Shown: positions 18,816 to 27,823, counted from the first letter of the stretch. The stretch: 64,000 nucleotides of DNA from Rhodocytophaga rosea (GCF_010119975.1 NZ_CP048222.1:8098501-8162500), one strand, 5' to 3'. Notes: a model not told the origin generated them from the sequence alone. Numbers and translations: made by a program.

Positions 18816-19130
18816 ATGACTCCAACTCATCCTAATGATAGAATCCGGCACACCGTTGTTTTTACGCTTAAACATATAAAAGGATCAAAGGCAGAAATGG
18901 ATTTTTTAGAAGCTGCCAGAAAGCTTGTTTCCATACCAGGTGTAGAAAGATTTGAGTGCTTACAACAAATAAGCTCTAAAAATAAATATACATTTGGGTT
19001 ATCAATGGAGTTTGCCAATCAACAGATATATGAGAGATACAATTCACATCCGGACCATGTAGCCTTTGTACAAGAGCGGTGGCTGAAGGAAGTAGAGGAT
19101 TTTATGGAGATAGATTACCAGGTAATCTGA
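18816..19130 (+). CDS. Stress-responsive A/B barrel (Dabb) domain protein
   Basis: A 104-residue single-domain protein of the Dabb family. It has the N-terminal strand IRHTVVFTLKHIKGSKAEMDFLEAA, VERFECLQQISSKNKYTFGLSMEFAN and the C-terminal helix SHPDHVAFVQERWLKEVEDFMEIDYQVI. These dimeric ferredoxin-like barrels occur in stress proteins and small enzymes; the bacterial substrate is unknown. It is convergent with the next gene. Confidence 0.85.
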   Translation: MTPTHPNDRIRHTVVFTLKHIKGSKAEMDFLEAARKLVSIPGVERFECLQQISSKNKYTFGLSMEFANQQIYERYNSHPDHVAFVQERWLKEVEDFMEIDYQVI

Positions 19131-19155
19131 TATTACTTACTAAATATTGTGTCAT

Positions 19156-19419
19156 TTACTTGTCCCGGGTGACTTTTCCCTTATTGTCCCAATGGCTTTT
19201 CAGAATGCGTTCACTGCCTGGTTCTCTTACAATGCGGCGGGCATAATGTTCTCCCCGGATGGAACCATCCTCATTTCTTTCTCCAATATAGAGATGTACG
19301 GCTTCACCGCGTTCGTTGGTCATGATGGTAATATCATTGCCGAGAAATATTTCATCAATCCGGCTGGAAGGTTCATAGACCTTATTTAACTTTTTCTCCA
19401 ATCTGGCACCAATAGGCAT
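19156..19419 (-). CDS. Small conserved-looking hypothetical protein
   Basis: An 87-residue soluble protein (MPIGARLEKKLNKVYEPSSRIDEI...). Its central strand pair ITIMTNERGEAVHLYIGERNEDGSIRGEHYARRIV looks like a small beta barrel, and the tail is basic. No domain is recognised and there is no signal peptide. Coding character (charged composition, sensible codon use) is good, so I believe it is a real gene of unknown function. Confidence 0.55.
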   Translation of the reverse strand: MPIGARLEKKLNKVYEPSSRIDEIFLGNDITIMTNERGEAVHLYIGERNEDGSIRGEHYARRIVREPGSERILKSHWDNKGKVTRDK

Positions 19420-19617
19420 ATTATTTACTAAATCTGGTTGCTTTAGCAGTATACGTATTGGCAGGGAAGTAGGTATTTCACTAACTCTGCTGAATAAGCT
19501 GAAGTGCTTAGATTATTTAATCCTTGTTCAATGCCTTTCCCTACTGTAGATTTATAACAATAATCACCCTTCATGATAGGGAATAGGAAGCAGCTAAGCA
19601 GATAGTCTATTTTAGTT

Positions 19618-20679
19618 TTACCCGGTTACAGGACTAAGTTTAGGTATCCTGCGGGTTCTTTCTTTCAATAAGCTTATTACCTGCTGTGGGGTTCTCTGGG
19701 GGTCACCGCTGATGTTTACAAAGTTTTTTTCAAGTACATCGTACCTCCCGCGCATCAGATAGAAAAATACTTCCAGAAATCCCATCCCATCAAATACAAT
19801 GGCCTGGTTATCTGCATATTCTTTTTTGTTTTTGAGAAAAAAGTTAGGATGTTCCGTCCAGTGCATATTAGGTTTAATATGGTGGCTGGTATGGTAGCCA
19901 TCGTTCCAGCACTTTTTATTATATGGTGTATTGATGCAGGTAATGCTGTTTTTAAAAGGGTTACCAGGGTCACTGGCATCTACAAATGCATGTTGTGTCC
20001 AGTTTCCAAGCATCATTATAAAACGTGAAATGAGAAAGGGTAGGATGAAAACCACCAGGGTTGCCTGCCAGTTTAGTATACTCAAGGCAATGCACATCAG
20101 AAAAAACAGAGATTCTCCCAGCACGGTATTTCTCAATAACTTCGTTCTGTTCTTTTTATAAAAATAGGAAGTCAGTTCTACAATTCCTCTAAAGAAGAAG
20201 TTTGAAAAGTAAGCCAGAAAGCTCCGGAAACTATCTCTCTGGTAAAACATCGTACTGCTTTTATCTGCAGGAAGGTTATTTTCCGGATGGTGCATGCCGA
20301 TGTGGTGACTGAAATAGGTTTCCGGAGTTTGTCCAAAGAAAGGGCCGATGAACCAGGGAAGGTAATAATTAGCCCAGTTCAGTTTTCGGTTGAACAGTTT
20401 CCGGTGGCAGGTACAATGCAGCATCAACCCCAGAGGACCTTTAAAATATAAGTTATTTAAACCAAAATACACAAGCGCAACTATCCACCATATCCAGTTT
20501 GCCAGAGGCATATATAAGACAGCAGCCAATGGGATCAGTACCAGCGTAATTTTTATAGTCAGATACACAAAAGGGAGGTCTCTTTTATCCAGCAGGTAGG
20601 ACAGCATCATTGTTTCAAATCTGTTATAGCTATCCTGTTGCAGATATACTGGATCATTGATTACCGGAAAGGTCTTCAT
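19618..20679 (-). CDS. Membrane fatty acid desaturase
   Basis: A 353-residue integral membrane di-iron enzyme expected to introduce a double bond (or hydroxyl) into acyl chains. Histidine boxes occur in the right order: HCTCHRKLF near residue 89, SHHIGMHHPENN near 124, and the late HTSHHIKPNMHWTEHP near 264. Hydrophobic segments flank them (LTIKITLVLIPLAAVLYMPL, WWIVALVYFGLNNLYF). It may adjust membrane fluidity or decorate lipids. It is monocistronic. Confidence 0.88.
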   Translation of the reverse strand: MKTFPVINDPVYLQQDSYNRFETMMLSYLLDKRDLPFVYLTIKITLVLIPLAAVLYMPLANWIWWIVALVYFGLNNLYFKGPLGLMLHCTCHRKLFNRKLNWANYYLPWFIGPFFGQTPETYFSHHIGMHHPENNLPADKSSTMFYQRDSFRSFLAYFSNFFFRGIVELTSYFYKKNRTKLLRNTVLGESLFFLMCIALSILNWQATLVVFILPFLISRFIMMLGNWTQHAFVDASDPGNPFKNSITCINTPYNKKCWNDGYHTSHHIKPNMHWTEHPNFFLKNKKEYADNQAIVFDGMGFLEVFFYLMRGRYDVLEKNFVNISGDPQRTPQQVISLLKERTRRIPKLSPVTG

Positions 20680-20968
20680 AGCGTTTAAAGGTTATAGATT
20701 TATTAAACGCTGTAGCGAGAAATAAAAAGAGGAAACAAATTTTTATAAAAAAATGTAAAGATTCTACAAAATAATAGTATTTATTTTAAATTGATACATT
20801 AACCTGTACTATTTCTAACGGGAAAAGGAAATCTGGGTTAAGAAAATATGCCGGACTTTTCTAGAGTTTTCACTATTAGCCTTGTTATGGTAGTATTACG
20901 ATAGTCCTGAATACAATAGCATTTTATTTTATGAACTCTACAAGAAATTTGTTGATAATAATTAACTA

Positions 20969-22070
20969 AGTAATTAAACACAATTAAGTATAATATTTTC
21001 ATCTACTTCAAGTTTTTTAAAATCAAGTTTAAAGTAAGTACCCAATCCTGAAAAGATGGTATAAAGTGCCTCCTTAAGCGCTTCTACAGACAGATAGTCT
21101 TCGGCTTTGAGCCAATGATATTTCACCTGCTTCCAAAATCGTTCGATCCTGTTAAGATGAGGACTATACTTAGGCAGCAAAAAGATGTATAATCCTTTCT
21201 GTTCCCATTCTTCTTTTTTGACTTCCCATAGGCCACATGTATGCCAGGAGGCGTTGTCTAAGACTATGACAGTAAACTTGGAAATAGATGTTGAGAAGGC
21301 CTCTACACATTCAATGATAAAGTCAGCGTTTAGACTCCCACTTTTCTGATAAGTAAGCAACTCATTATTTGTACTTAACAAGCCAAATACATTTATCCTT
21401 GTACTTCTTTGGGATAAAATAGGGGCGTGTTCGCCTTTTTTGATCCATCCATAAGGTACACAAGGGGTAAGGCAAAACCCTGATTCGTCTCCAAAATATA
21501 AATCTATACTGCCTGTCTGTGCCAAATAAAGCAAAGCATGTAATCGCTTGACTTTCTGCTCATATGCTTCTTTGTTTTGCAATGGCTTTATCCATTTACG
21601 GAAACGTTTCCATCGGTAGTCAATTTTTTTAAAAACCGCTTCAAGGTCATCTCACTCATAGCCGTGCCTAATTTAGCTTCTATCTCTCGCTTAGCTAATT
21701 TAAGTTGTTGTTTTTCTTTCTCTATGCTATTTTCCACTACTTCAACATGGGTAGCATTACTGGTAGTAAGGATGGGTTTTCTGCCTTTCCCTTTTTGGTT
21801 CTTTAACCCTACCACACCTGTTTTCTCAAAGCGATCAAACCACTTATAAATACTTAACTGACTTACTTGAAAAATGCTTGCTAACTTCTGTACTTGATAG
21901 CCTTGATTGGATAACAGTATACATTGGCAACGGTTACGTTCCTGATAACTTTTACTATCTTTATGAATCTTCTCTAAGTCTTGTTTTTGCTTGTCTGTAA
22001 TCTTCTTGATATAACGCATAAGCAAAGATACAATTTGCCAAAATCTTATACTTAATTGTGTACTCTTACT
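20969..22070 (-). mobile_element. IS630-family insertion sequence 1
   Basis: A 1,102-bp element. Its ends are imperfect inverted repeats (left AGTAATTAAACACAATTAAG..., right end read in complement AGTAAGAGTACACAATTAAG..., 26 of 31 bases alike over the first 31). TA dinucleotides flank both ends (20967-20968 and 22071-22072), as expected for IS630 insertion into TA. It encodes one transposase split by a frameshift. Its right-hand TA is also the left-hand TA of the next element. Confidence 0.85.
20974..22019 (-). CDS. IS630 transposase read through a -1 frameshift
   Basis: The first part (22019-21588) starts MRYIKKITDKQKQDL and carries an HTH/homeodomain-like N-terminus (VQKLASIFQVSQLSIYKWFDRFEK). 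The second part (to 20974) carries the DDE catalytic core (LYFGDESGF, VIVLDNASWH, SPHLNRIERFW). The frames join at A_AAA_AAA (T7 at 21624-21630 on the plus strand). After a -1 slip the protein reads LKK-IDYRWKRFRKWIKPLQNK, about 348 residues, the normal IS630 length. A true slippery site is likely; a homopolymer under-call of the kind seen elsewhere in this window would look the same. Confidence 0.85.
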
Positions 22071-22072
22071 TA

Positions 22073-23250
22073 GTAGTCTATAAACATTAAATAGTCGGGT
22101 ATAGTTTTTTGAGTTTAACCCTGGCATCTTGATTGGTGAACTGCCAATTAGCTTTTACTGCTTTGTTATTTCTGCTCTCCTGCCAGGCGCTTAGCTGTTT
22201 TATTAACTCATCCTCTGTGGCAATGTGCCTGTCAAGGCAATCTCTTTGTAACACTGATAGCTCTATTTCTGCCATATTGAGCCAACTGCCATGAGCCGGG
22301 GTAAAGATAAACTCTATCCTGTCTAAATACGCTTTAGCTTTCTCAGGTTGATAAAGTTCATAAAAAGCACTTGGTTTGTGAGCCGACAAGTTATCCTCTA
22401 CTAAAGTGATTTTCTCGCATGCTTTGTAAGTAGTATCCAACAACCGGCTTAGAATCTTTACCCAGGTGAAACGGTTGTGGTTTTGCTCCACAAAACAATA
22501 TCGTTTACCGGCTAATGGCTCAAAGACCATATAGATATCACGCACTCCATGTCTTGTATAGATACTGTCCTGATACTGTTTTCCATCTTTGCCTATGAAG
22601 TGTTTGCTTTCAATAAGTTGTTTGGGTGATTCATCCAAAGTGACCAGCAGCTGCTTTTCATCATATGGCCTTTCATAGACTGAAATCACTTTTTCCATTT
22701 GATAAACAAACCCTGCATTTTGTTTAGGGGGGATCACCCACATGGGCCTCAGCCAAGGCTTAAGCTCATTTTTTTTAACAGGCTTGCCACACTCGTATGG
22801 GAAATGGAGTCAATCACCTTGAGTTCTACTAATCTGTCTGCCAGCAGTTGCAGTTTCCATTTTGCCTGTCCTTGAGGCGGCTCACTACAGACTAATGCCA
22901 GCAGATGCGCTTCTACCTTCCCATCTATCTTTTTGTCGCTTCTTAATTTTCTTGTTTTCTTATCAAACATGCCCATGCCCTGCTCACAAAAACACTTACG
23001 GATACGCTCCACACTTCTGGTAGATAATTTATAAGTTTCTGCCAACTCAGTCTCACTTTGCCTGCCTGTTGTTTCATCGCTGGCTAACAGCACATAGGCT
23101 TTTTGAATATCTTTGGCCTTTCGGCTGCCTTTATTTATCCAACTACTTAAGATCCTTCTTTCTTCAGCACTGAGGGTAATTCGATAAATGACCATGGCTT
23201 TTTTGATCAAATTACCTAATTTACCTGACATCTTATATTTTATGAACTAC
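22073..23250 (-). mobile_element. IS630-family insertion sequence 2
   Basis: A 1,178-bp element directly abutting the first. Left end GTAGTCTATAAACATT and right end (complement) GTAGTTCATAAAATAT form imperfect inverted repeats, with TA at 22071-22072 and 23251-23252. Its transposase differs from that of element 1, so the pair is not a tandem duplication. Its right end lies 23 bases from the mobile-element attachment core at 23274. Confidence 0.82.
22087..23231 (-). CDS. IS630 transposase (second type), read through a -1 frameshift
   Basis: The N-terminal part (23231-22749; a later ATG at 23195 is equally possible) has an HTH domain (ETELAETYKLSTRSVERIRKCF). The second part has the DDE core: LLVTLDESPKQLIES, KITLVEDNLSAHKPS and HGSWLNMAEIELSVL. 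The frames meet at an A8 run (plus-strand T8, 22769-22776). A -1 slip on A_AAA_AAA gives LLKK-NELKPWLRPMWVIPP and about 381 residues. It belongs to the IS630 branch with a long N-terminus. Confidence 0.83.
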
Positions 23251-23273
23251 TAGTCAAATTCTAAAGTAATAAA

Positions 23274-23289
23274 ATTACTTTCCGATACA
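23274..23289. repeat. Distal attachment-site core (att)
   Basis: ATTACTTTCCGATACA, identical and in the same orientation as the end of mnmE at 35926-35941, 12.65 kb away. Neighbouring bases differ on both sides, so the match marks the exchange core rather than a longer homology. It is read as the distal junction left by site-specific integration. Confidence 0.82.
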
Positions 23290-23350
23290 AAAAGTAATAA
23301 TTTGATTTAATATATTGATTTTAAATGCATTATGTCAGATATGAATAGTA

Positions 23351-23370
23351 TGAGGTACAAATAAGGTACA
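23351..23370. repeat. Arm-like repeat inside the distal end
   Basis: TGAGGTACAAATAAGGTACA, matching 19 of 20 bases with 35785-35804 at the other end, in the same orientation. It starts 61 bases inside the attachment core. Paired repeats like this near both ends usually bind the integrase N-terminal arm domain. Confidence 0.65.
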
Positions 23371-23400
23371 GCTTATCAAAAAGTATTAATAAATGTTAAC

Positions 23401-24090
23401 CTATTTTAAACCAACTATCCAGTATCGCATTTTGCCATCAGAATCCTTTCTATATTCAATCATGTACTCATCCAAGTTAACTGCTACACCTGTTTTAGCC
23501 GTTTTGTTAACGTCTACCCATACTTGTCTTAATTCGTTTCCTAATAAATCCTTTTCTATAATCAAAGCTCTTCTACTACCATCTTCATATTCAAAAATTT
23601 CTTCAAAATATGCTTTTGAAAATCTTGATGCCTGAGTAGTGGTTGTATATTTAGGTATATCTGTTCCACACTTATTGGAATTTTTTAAAAGTGTTTTAAA
23701 CTCTCTTGAATAATTTTCAATTAATGCTTCTTCACCTTTTATTACAATAATGTTTTCCCTTTTTACTCTCATATTAGCTGCGTATGTCCAATTATAAGAC
23801 CCAGTAATTACTATTTTTCTATCAATCACACAAAATTTATGATGATGATCATTCCAGAATATTTGTCCTCCAGTTTCTAAGAAATTGCCGTAATCAAATC
23901 CATTATTAAGATTAATTTCATCCTTGACGAGTATAATTTGAACTATAAGTCCATTAGCGGCTTTGCTCAGTAGAATATCCAATAAGTATTTATCAGTGAT
24001 CCAGGCAACAGCTACGTAAATATCAAACTCAGCTTTGTTTAGTTGCTCAAGAATAATATTTCTAATGTCACCAAAATGGGGTTCAATCAT
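23401..24090 (-). CDS. Phospholipase D-like nuclease domain protein
   Basis: A 229-residue soluble protein with one PLD domain: IYVAVAWITDKYLLDILL and the HKD-type motif HHKFCVIDRKIVITGSYNWT (about residues 83-102). A C-terminal extension of about 100 residues (ending GKMRYWIVGLK) is of unknown fold. Single-HKD proteins work as dimers and in bacteria are often nucleases, several in defence or restriction systems. It is the last gene of the element before its distal att site, and the putAbiC-type gene lies just upstream. Defence nuclease is inference. Confidence 0.75.
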   Translation of the reverse strand: MIEPHFGDIRNIILEQLNKAEFDIYVAVAWITDKYLLDILLSKAANGLIVQIILVKDEINLNNGFDYGNFLETGGQIFWNDHHHKFCVIDRKIVITGSYNWTYAANMRVKRENIIVIKGEEALIENYSREFKTLLKNSNKCGTDIPKYTTTTQASRFSKAYFEEIFEYEDGSRRALIIEKDLLGNELRQVWVDVNKTAKTGVAVNLDEYMIEYRKDSDGKMRYWIVGLK

Positions 24091-24200
24091 TCTATTTGAT
24101 TTATTAGAACGTTACAAGCTTTAATCCTTTTTATAATTTAATTGAAAGGAGTTTTAATTTGAGTTCATCCTAACTAAATGTGATGGCTTTTTGATCTTTT

Positions 24201-25064
24201 CTAATAGTCATTTCTTACACTTTCCTTCCATTTAGCTTTATATTGATCGAAATTTTCGTTGGTCAACTTAAGTTTATAAAACTCCTTTATTGATTTTAAA
24301 AAAATATTTGCTGTTATAAGTACTCCTACTTCTAGTTGGGTTTTTGTATAGTCTTCTGCTAATAAGTATTTAAACTCCAATTCGTTAACTTCTGACATGC
24401 GTTCTATTACACCCATGTTTATAAAGCCAATATTCACAAAAAATAAATTTTTTAAGTCATTTAATTGATCAGCTTCTAGGTTAGTTTTAAAAATTAACCT
24501 TTTCATAACTTCAACAGAATTGTATGCATTATGAGCAAATTTTTCAATTTGTGATTTATTAGTAGAATAAATCTTCAATAACTTTAAAATTGCTTCTTTC
24601 ATTTCTGCCGTATACTGTTCTTCTGTTTTATCAATGGGGTGGTAAACTTCATTTTTATTATCATCTAAAAATAATATTGCATCATTTCCAACGTATGTTT
24701 TCCCATTATAGATGATTGTTAGGTCACTTATTGACCGCTCAAAACGGTCAAGTTGACTATAAACAAGGGTAGTTGTTCTATTCAATAAAAATTCTTTTCT
24801 GGTTTCTTGCATTTCAGTTCTCTGTAGGCTCAACTCTGTTCGTTGAATTAAAATAGTTACAATAACACCTGTAAATGCTAAGCCGGAGAAAATAGCATTA
24901 AGTGCTCCGAATGTATCGCCAAATGTTCCACTTACGGACCAGTTAGAAAAAAAATGATTGATTATAAATGGAAAGATGATTGATATGATTATCATTCCAA
25001 GCGAAATAAAAATAAAAATCAAAAGATAATTATCAGATTCTATTTTGTCTTTTGTGTGGCTCAT
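24201..25064 (-). CDS. Putative phage abortive-infection protein (putAbiC type)
   Basis: A 287-residue protein with two N-terminal membrane helices (YLLIFIFISLGMIIISIIFPFII and FGALNAIFSGLAFTGVIVTILI). The hallmark GTFGDTFGALNAIFSGLAF segment is followed by a coiled LQRTEMQETRKEF helix and a long cytoplasmic alpha-helical domain. This arrangement is that of the putAbiC family (PF16872), proposed to act in phage exclusion. A copy of the element's 24-bp near-palindrome lies 77 bases upstream of its start. It is probably cargo that protects the host; activity is not demonstrated. Confidence 0.75.
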   Translation of the reverse strand: MSHTKDKIESDNYLLIFIFISLGMIIISIIFPFIINHFFSNWSVSGTFGDTFGALNAIFSGLAFTGVIVTILIQRTELSLQRTEMQETRKEFLLNRTTTLVYSQLDRFERSISDLTIIYNGKTYVGNDAILFLDDNKNEVYHPIDKTEEQYTAEMKEAILKLLKIYSTNKSQIEKFAHNAYNSVEVMKRLIFKTNLEADQLNDLKNLFFVNIGFINMGVIERMSEVNELEFKYLLAEDYTKTQLEVGVLITANIFLKSIKEFYKLKLTNENFDQYKAKWKESVRNDY

Positions 25065-25140
25065 TTTATAGGTGTTTCCCTTTATTAACTTTTAGCCATC
25101 CATTAGTATGTCTGGGCAGACAATCGAAATATACAAAATA

Positions 25141-25164
25141 AATTAACCTAGAATATTAAGGTTT
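25141..25164. repeat. 24-bp near-palindrome, copy 1
   Basis: AATTAACCTA...TTAAGGTTT: arms AACCT and AGGTT around an AT-rich centre. It matches 28293-28316 and 28993-29016 at most positions. It lies upstream of the putAbiC gene and could be an operator for element genes or an internal recombination site. Confidence 0.55.
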
Positions 25165-25317
25165 AGAGTATTTCTAGCTAAATTTTCTTCCAAGAATTTT
25201 TAGGGAATTGTTTACATTTTTAAATGATCAACTTTCTGATGCTTTTCCTCAGAATTTAATTCTCTCAGCACTCATTTGGTGGGCTAGTTTAGATAAATCT
25301 ATTTGTAATGGTTTTGT

Positions 25318-26250
25318 CTATCTTTTAATCATTGCTACCTCAGGCACTCTTATCCATTTTATCTTCACATCACCGGTTAACCCTTCTTTTAGGCTTTTTT
25401 CAGTGTTTTCACGCAAATTGATCAAGTCGTCCTCAAAAATTTCTACACCTGCATAAGATGTAATATAAGCATCATTTGAGGTATTTCCTGAGAAAAATAA
25501 ATTATCTAAGTAGTTGATTGCAGTTTCTATTCTCCAAGGCTCAGGTCTATAGCCTCCATGAATATAATAGTTTGTCCAACTATGAATTTGCTTTATAACT
25601 TGAAAATCAAAATCTTTTGTTCTATAAAAGCGTCTATTTTTCTCAAGTGTATTAAAACATCTTTCAGTTGTTCTAATATCAGGTTTGTTATTTACAAGTA
25701 GATAATCAATTCCAAGAATTCTTTTAATCTTATATTCAATACTTTGCCTTACAATGAATGGCGCAGATGAGGCTAAAACTATTTTTTCTCCACCATGTAT
25801 TCCTGGCTTGCCATTCCAAAATATGTTTTTGGATAATTCATTATAGAAATTAGATGGATGAATGTTTGTATTTAAAATCAACCACTTGTAATCTTGATTT
25901 TTATCAAATTGATAAATATAGGGTCTTAAATCACAAATGAAGTTGGTTAACATCTCATTACATACTTCATTCATTCCATCGGTCTCAATTTTAGAAATTA
26001 CCCTCTTCAAACTTGATTTCGCAGCGAATAAATTCGCTTTGCAGTAGTTGTTATAGTCTCTAGGTTTATCTACCTCATGAGTGAAAACCCATTGATAAAT
26101 GAAATTATCTTTTAAACCTTTTGGACAAACATTACTGCAAAGTGTTTCTAAATACTCTTTAAAATCTATAATACTATCTTTTATATTGTTAAATTCGATA
26201 TTCTTATCACTCCTTAATAAAAGAAATGCATTATAAGCTTCTTTATTCAT
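25318..26250 (-). CDS. Cassette protein of unknown function
   Basis: A 310-residue soluble protein with no signal peptide or membrane segment. It is mostly helical, with a distinctive C-terminal part: FIVRQSIEYKIKRILGIDYLL, then IHSWTNYYIHGGYRPEPWRIETAINYL. The late histidine-rich helix pair recalls HEPN-like and Abi-like proteins, but the R-x4-6-H motif is not clear. It is a single-gene cassette: an attC-like repeat (26285-26357) ends about 35 bases before its ATG. Function unknown. Confidence 0.6.
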   Translation of the reverse strand: MNKEAYNAFLLLRSDKNIEFNNIKDSIIDFKEYLETLCSNVCPKGLKDNFIYQWVFTHEVDKPRDYNNYCKANLFAAKSSLKRVISKIETDGMNEVCNEMLTNFICDLRPYIYQFDKNQDYKWLILNTNIHPSNFYNELSKNIFWNGKPGIHGGEKIVLASSAPFIVRQSIEYKIKRILGIDYLLVNNKPDIRTTERCFNTLEKNRRFYRTKDFDFQVIKQIHSWTNYYIHGGYRPEPWRIETAINYLDNLFFSGNTSNDAYITSYAGVEIFEDDLINLRENTEKSLKEGLTGDVKIKWIRVPEVAMIKR

Positions 26251-26284
26251 TCTGTATAATTAATGTTCTAATGGATCAAAGCTT

Positions 26285-26357
26285 CTCGCATACTAGCCTC
26301 TCTGAGGTATAGCTATGTGCTGAGATAGGGCTAGTTGGCGTCGAAGCTGGTGTTAGC
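26285..26357 (-). repeat. attC-like cassette repeat A
   Basis: On the plus strand: CTCGCATAC, 40 bases that can fold as an imperfect hairpin (TAGCC...GGGCTA arms with extra unpaired bases), GTTGGCGTCGAAGCTGG, TGTTAGC. The same order and spacing occur at 27213-27283 and 27824-27900. It sits between the 310-residue gene and the upstream two-gene cassette. Confidence 0.6.
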
Positions 26358-26366
26358 TGCAGTAGC

Positions 26367-26840
26367 TTATTCAATCGGTCTCCTTAAATTGTTTTTTAGT
26401 GTGTCAATTTCAAGATTAAAATCTGCAATTTTAGCTTTCAATTGCTCAATCTGTAAAATCGTTGCCGTGTCAAAGAAATAAGATCGTCCTCTACGAAGGT
26501 ATTGAATAGAAGTGTCTTGAATAAAAATTAAGTCGTTTGAACTCTTTTTAGCAGCATCTTGTAGTTTAACAATTTCTTGAGTTCTTTTAAAATCAGCTTG
26601 GTTTGAAAAATAATTTGCAAAGACCCACAAAGCTAATAGACATGCTATTATCGTAGGTATGATAGAAATGAAAAAGTTAGTTTTCTTAAAAAAACTAAAG
26701 CTTTTTTCACTTTTTAACCGCGGGGTTAAGTACTTTACTTTTTCTCGGATTTCTTTAGCCACTGCGGTTTCATTATTTTCCAACGCTTGGCTAATTAAAG
26801 AAAAAAGCTCCCTTATTTCTTTCAAAAATCTTTTAGTCAT
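26367..26840 (-). CDS. Single-pass membrane protein with coiled coil
   Basis: A 157-residue protein with a charged helical N-terminus (FLKEIRELFSLISQALENN), one transmembrane helix (about residues 50-75, FFISIIPTIIACLLALWVFANYF) and a C-terminal coiled coil (ILQIEQLKAKIADFNLEIDTLKNNL). No family is recognised. It starts 6 bases after the stop of the next gene upstream (26847-27176), so the two are made together and probably form one complex. Both lie between attC-like repeats A and B. Confidence 0.6.
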   Translation of the reverse strand: MTKRFLKEIRELFSLISQALENNETAVAKEIREKVKYLTPRLKSEKSFSFFKKTNFFISIIPTIIACLLALWVFANYFSNQADFKRTQEIVKLQDAAKKSSNDLIFIQDTSIQYLRRGRSYFFDTATILQIEQLKAKIADFNLEIDTLKNNLRRPIE

Positions 26841-26846
26841 GTGTTT

Positions 26847-27176
26847 CTATTTATCATACATAATTTCAGCTTCGGCGTCAGTCAAAGAAGTTTTCCAAAG
26901 CAACTCGTCTAACGAGTTCAGCTTACGAAATTTAGGGTAATGGAAGCCTTGTGAGACAACCGATAAAAAGGGGGCAAACAATGCAGCAGCCACCTCTAAG
27001 AAACGGAAAAAAGTCTCGTTCGTTGTGGCGGCGTCTACAAACATCTTATTGAAAATAAACCCTAAAGCGAAAAGGCTAAGGGAATTTACTAAAGCATAGA
27101 TGATATTTATCAATAGGACTTCATACTGGAAATCGCTTATTTGCTCTGAGATTAATTCTGGGTTACAATCTTGCAT
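26847..27176 (-). CDS. Small two-helix membrane protein
   Basis: A 109-residue protein with two membrane segments (VLLINIIYALVNSLSLFALGFIF and FLEVAAALFAPFLSVVSQGF), then a polar tail (YPKFRKLNSLDELLWKTSLTDAEAEIM). No family is recognised. It is the first gene of a two-gene cassette with 26367-26840, and its ATG is preceded by attC-like repeat B. A membrane toxin, an immunity protein or a small effector are all possible; nothing in the sequence decides between them. Confidence 0.6.
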   Translation of the reverse strand: MQDCNPELISEQISDFQYEVLLINIIYALVNSLSLFALGFIFNKMFVDAATTNETFFRFLEVAAALFAPFLSVVSQGFHYPKFRKLNSLDELLWKTSLTDAEAEIMYDK

Positions 27177-27212
27177 AACGGAATTTTTATTGCTGCTAAT
27201 GTATCAAAAAAT

Positions 27213-27283
27213 CCCGCATACCGTGTGCTGTGCTAAGCCTATGCTGTAGTGCACCGGTTGGCGGCCTGAATTTGGTGTTGGGC
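27213..27283 (-). repeat. attC-like cassette repeat B
   Basis: CCCGCATACC, about 34 bases of imperfect dyad (CCGTGTGC against GTGCACCGG), GTTGGCG at 27257, and GTTGGGC at 27277-27283. The last matches the GTTRRRY box of integron cassette sites. Internal spacings are close to those of repeats A and C. Confidence 0.62.
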
Positions 27284-27312
27284 GTTCGTCTTTTGTCTTT
27301 ATTTAATATTTA

Positions 27313-27789
27313 TTACTGCTTTGGTCCCTTAAGCAATTTTACTAGGTTATCCCTTTCTTCAATGGTGGGTTGGAAGTCTGGCACCAACTCAACTGCTCTC
27401 TGGAAGTCTTGCAAGGCTTTCTCCAACTGTCCTCGTTTTTTATAAAAATAAGCTCGGCTCCGGAGGGTGTAGGGATTATGCACATCAAAAGTTACGGCTT
27501 GGTTATAGTCGGATTCAGCCTGTTTAAATTCGTGTAATTGTTCATGTAAAGCAGCTAGGTTTAAATAAGTAACCGCATTTTGTCGATCTAAAGCTAAGGC
27601 CTTGCCAAAATAAGCAAAGGCTTCTTCTTTTTGGCCAAGTTCCCAATAAGCTACGCCCAAATTATTAAATCCATGCGTAGTGGGGCCGGTGTGCATCAAC
27701 GCTTTCAACTCACCAATAAATGCTTCGTAATCTTCTTCCTCGTCGTAGAGCAAGACACGAAAAGACTTCTCTAAATATAGTTCGCTCAT
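27313..27789 (-). CDS. TPR-repeat protein in a cassette
   Basis: A 158-residue soluble protein made of tetratricopeptide repeats: FNNLGVAYWELGQKEEAFAYFGKALALD, VTYLNLAALHEQLHEFKQAESDYNQAV and YTLRSRAYFYKKRGQLEKALQDFQRAVELVP. Such repeats are protein-binding scaffolds; the partner is unknown. It forms a one-gene cassette bounded by attC-like repeats C (before) and B (after). Its low-complexity scaffold nature gives no direct hint of function. Confidence 0.75.
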   Translation of the reverse strand: MSELYLEKSFRVLLYDEEEDYEAFIGELKALMHTGPTTHGFNNLGVAYWELGQKEEAFAYFGKALALDRQNAVTYLNLAALHEQLHEFKQAESDYNQAVTFDVHNPYTLRSRAYFYKKRGQLEKALQDFQRAVELVPDFQPTIEERDNLVKLLKGPKQ

Positions 27790-27823
27790 ATTTCAATCGA
27801 TGATGCCCAATGGGCCATGGCTT

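Noticed and set aside
20974-23231. The four IS630 frames as four separate genes
   Set aside because: Each pair is one transposase; domain content and the A_AAA_AAA joins show two genes, not four.
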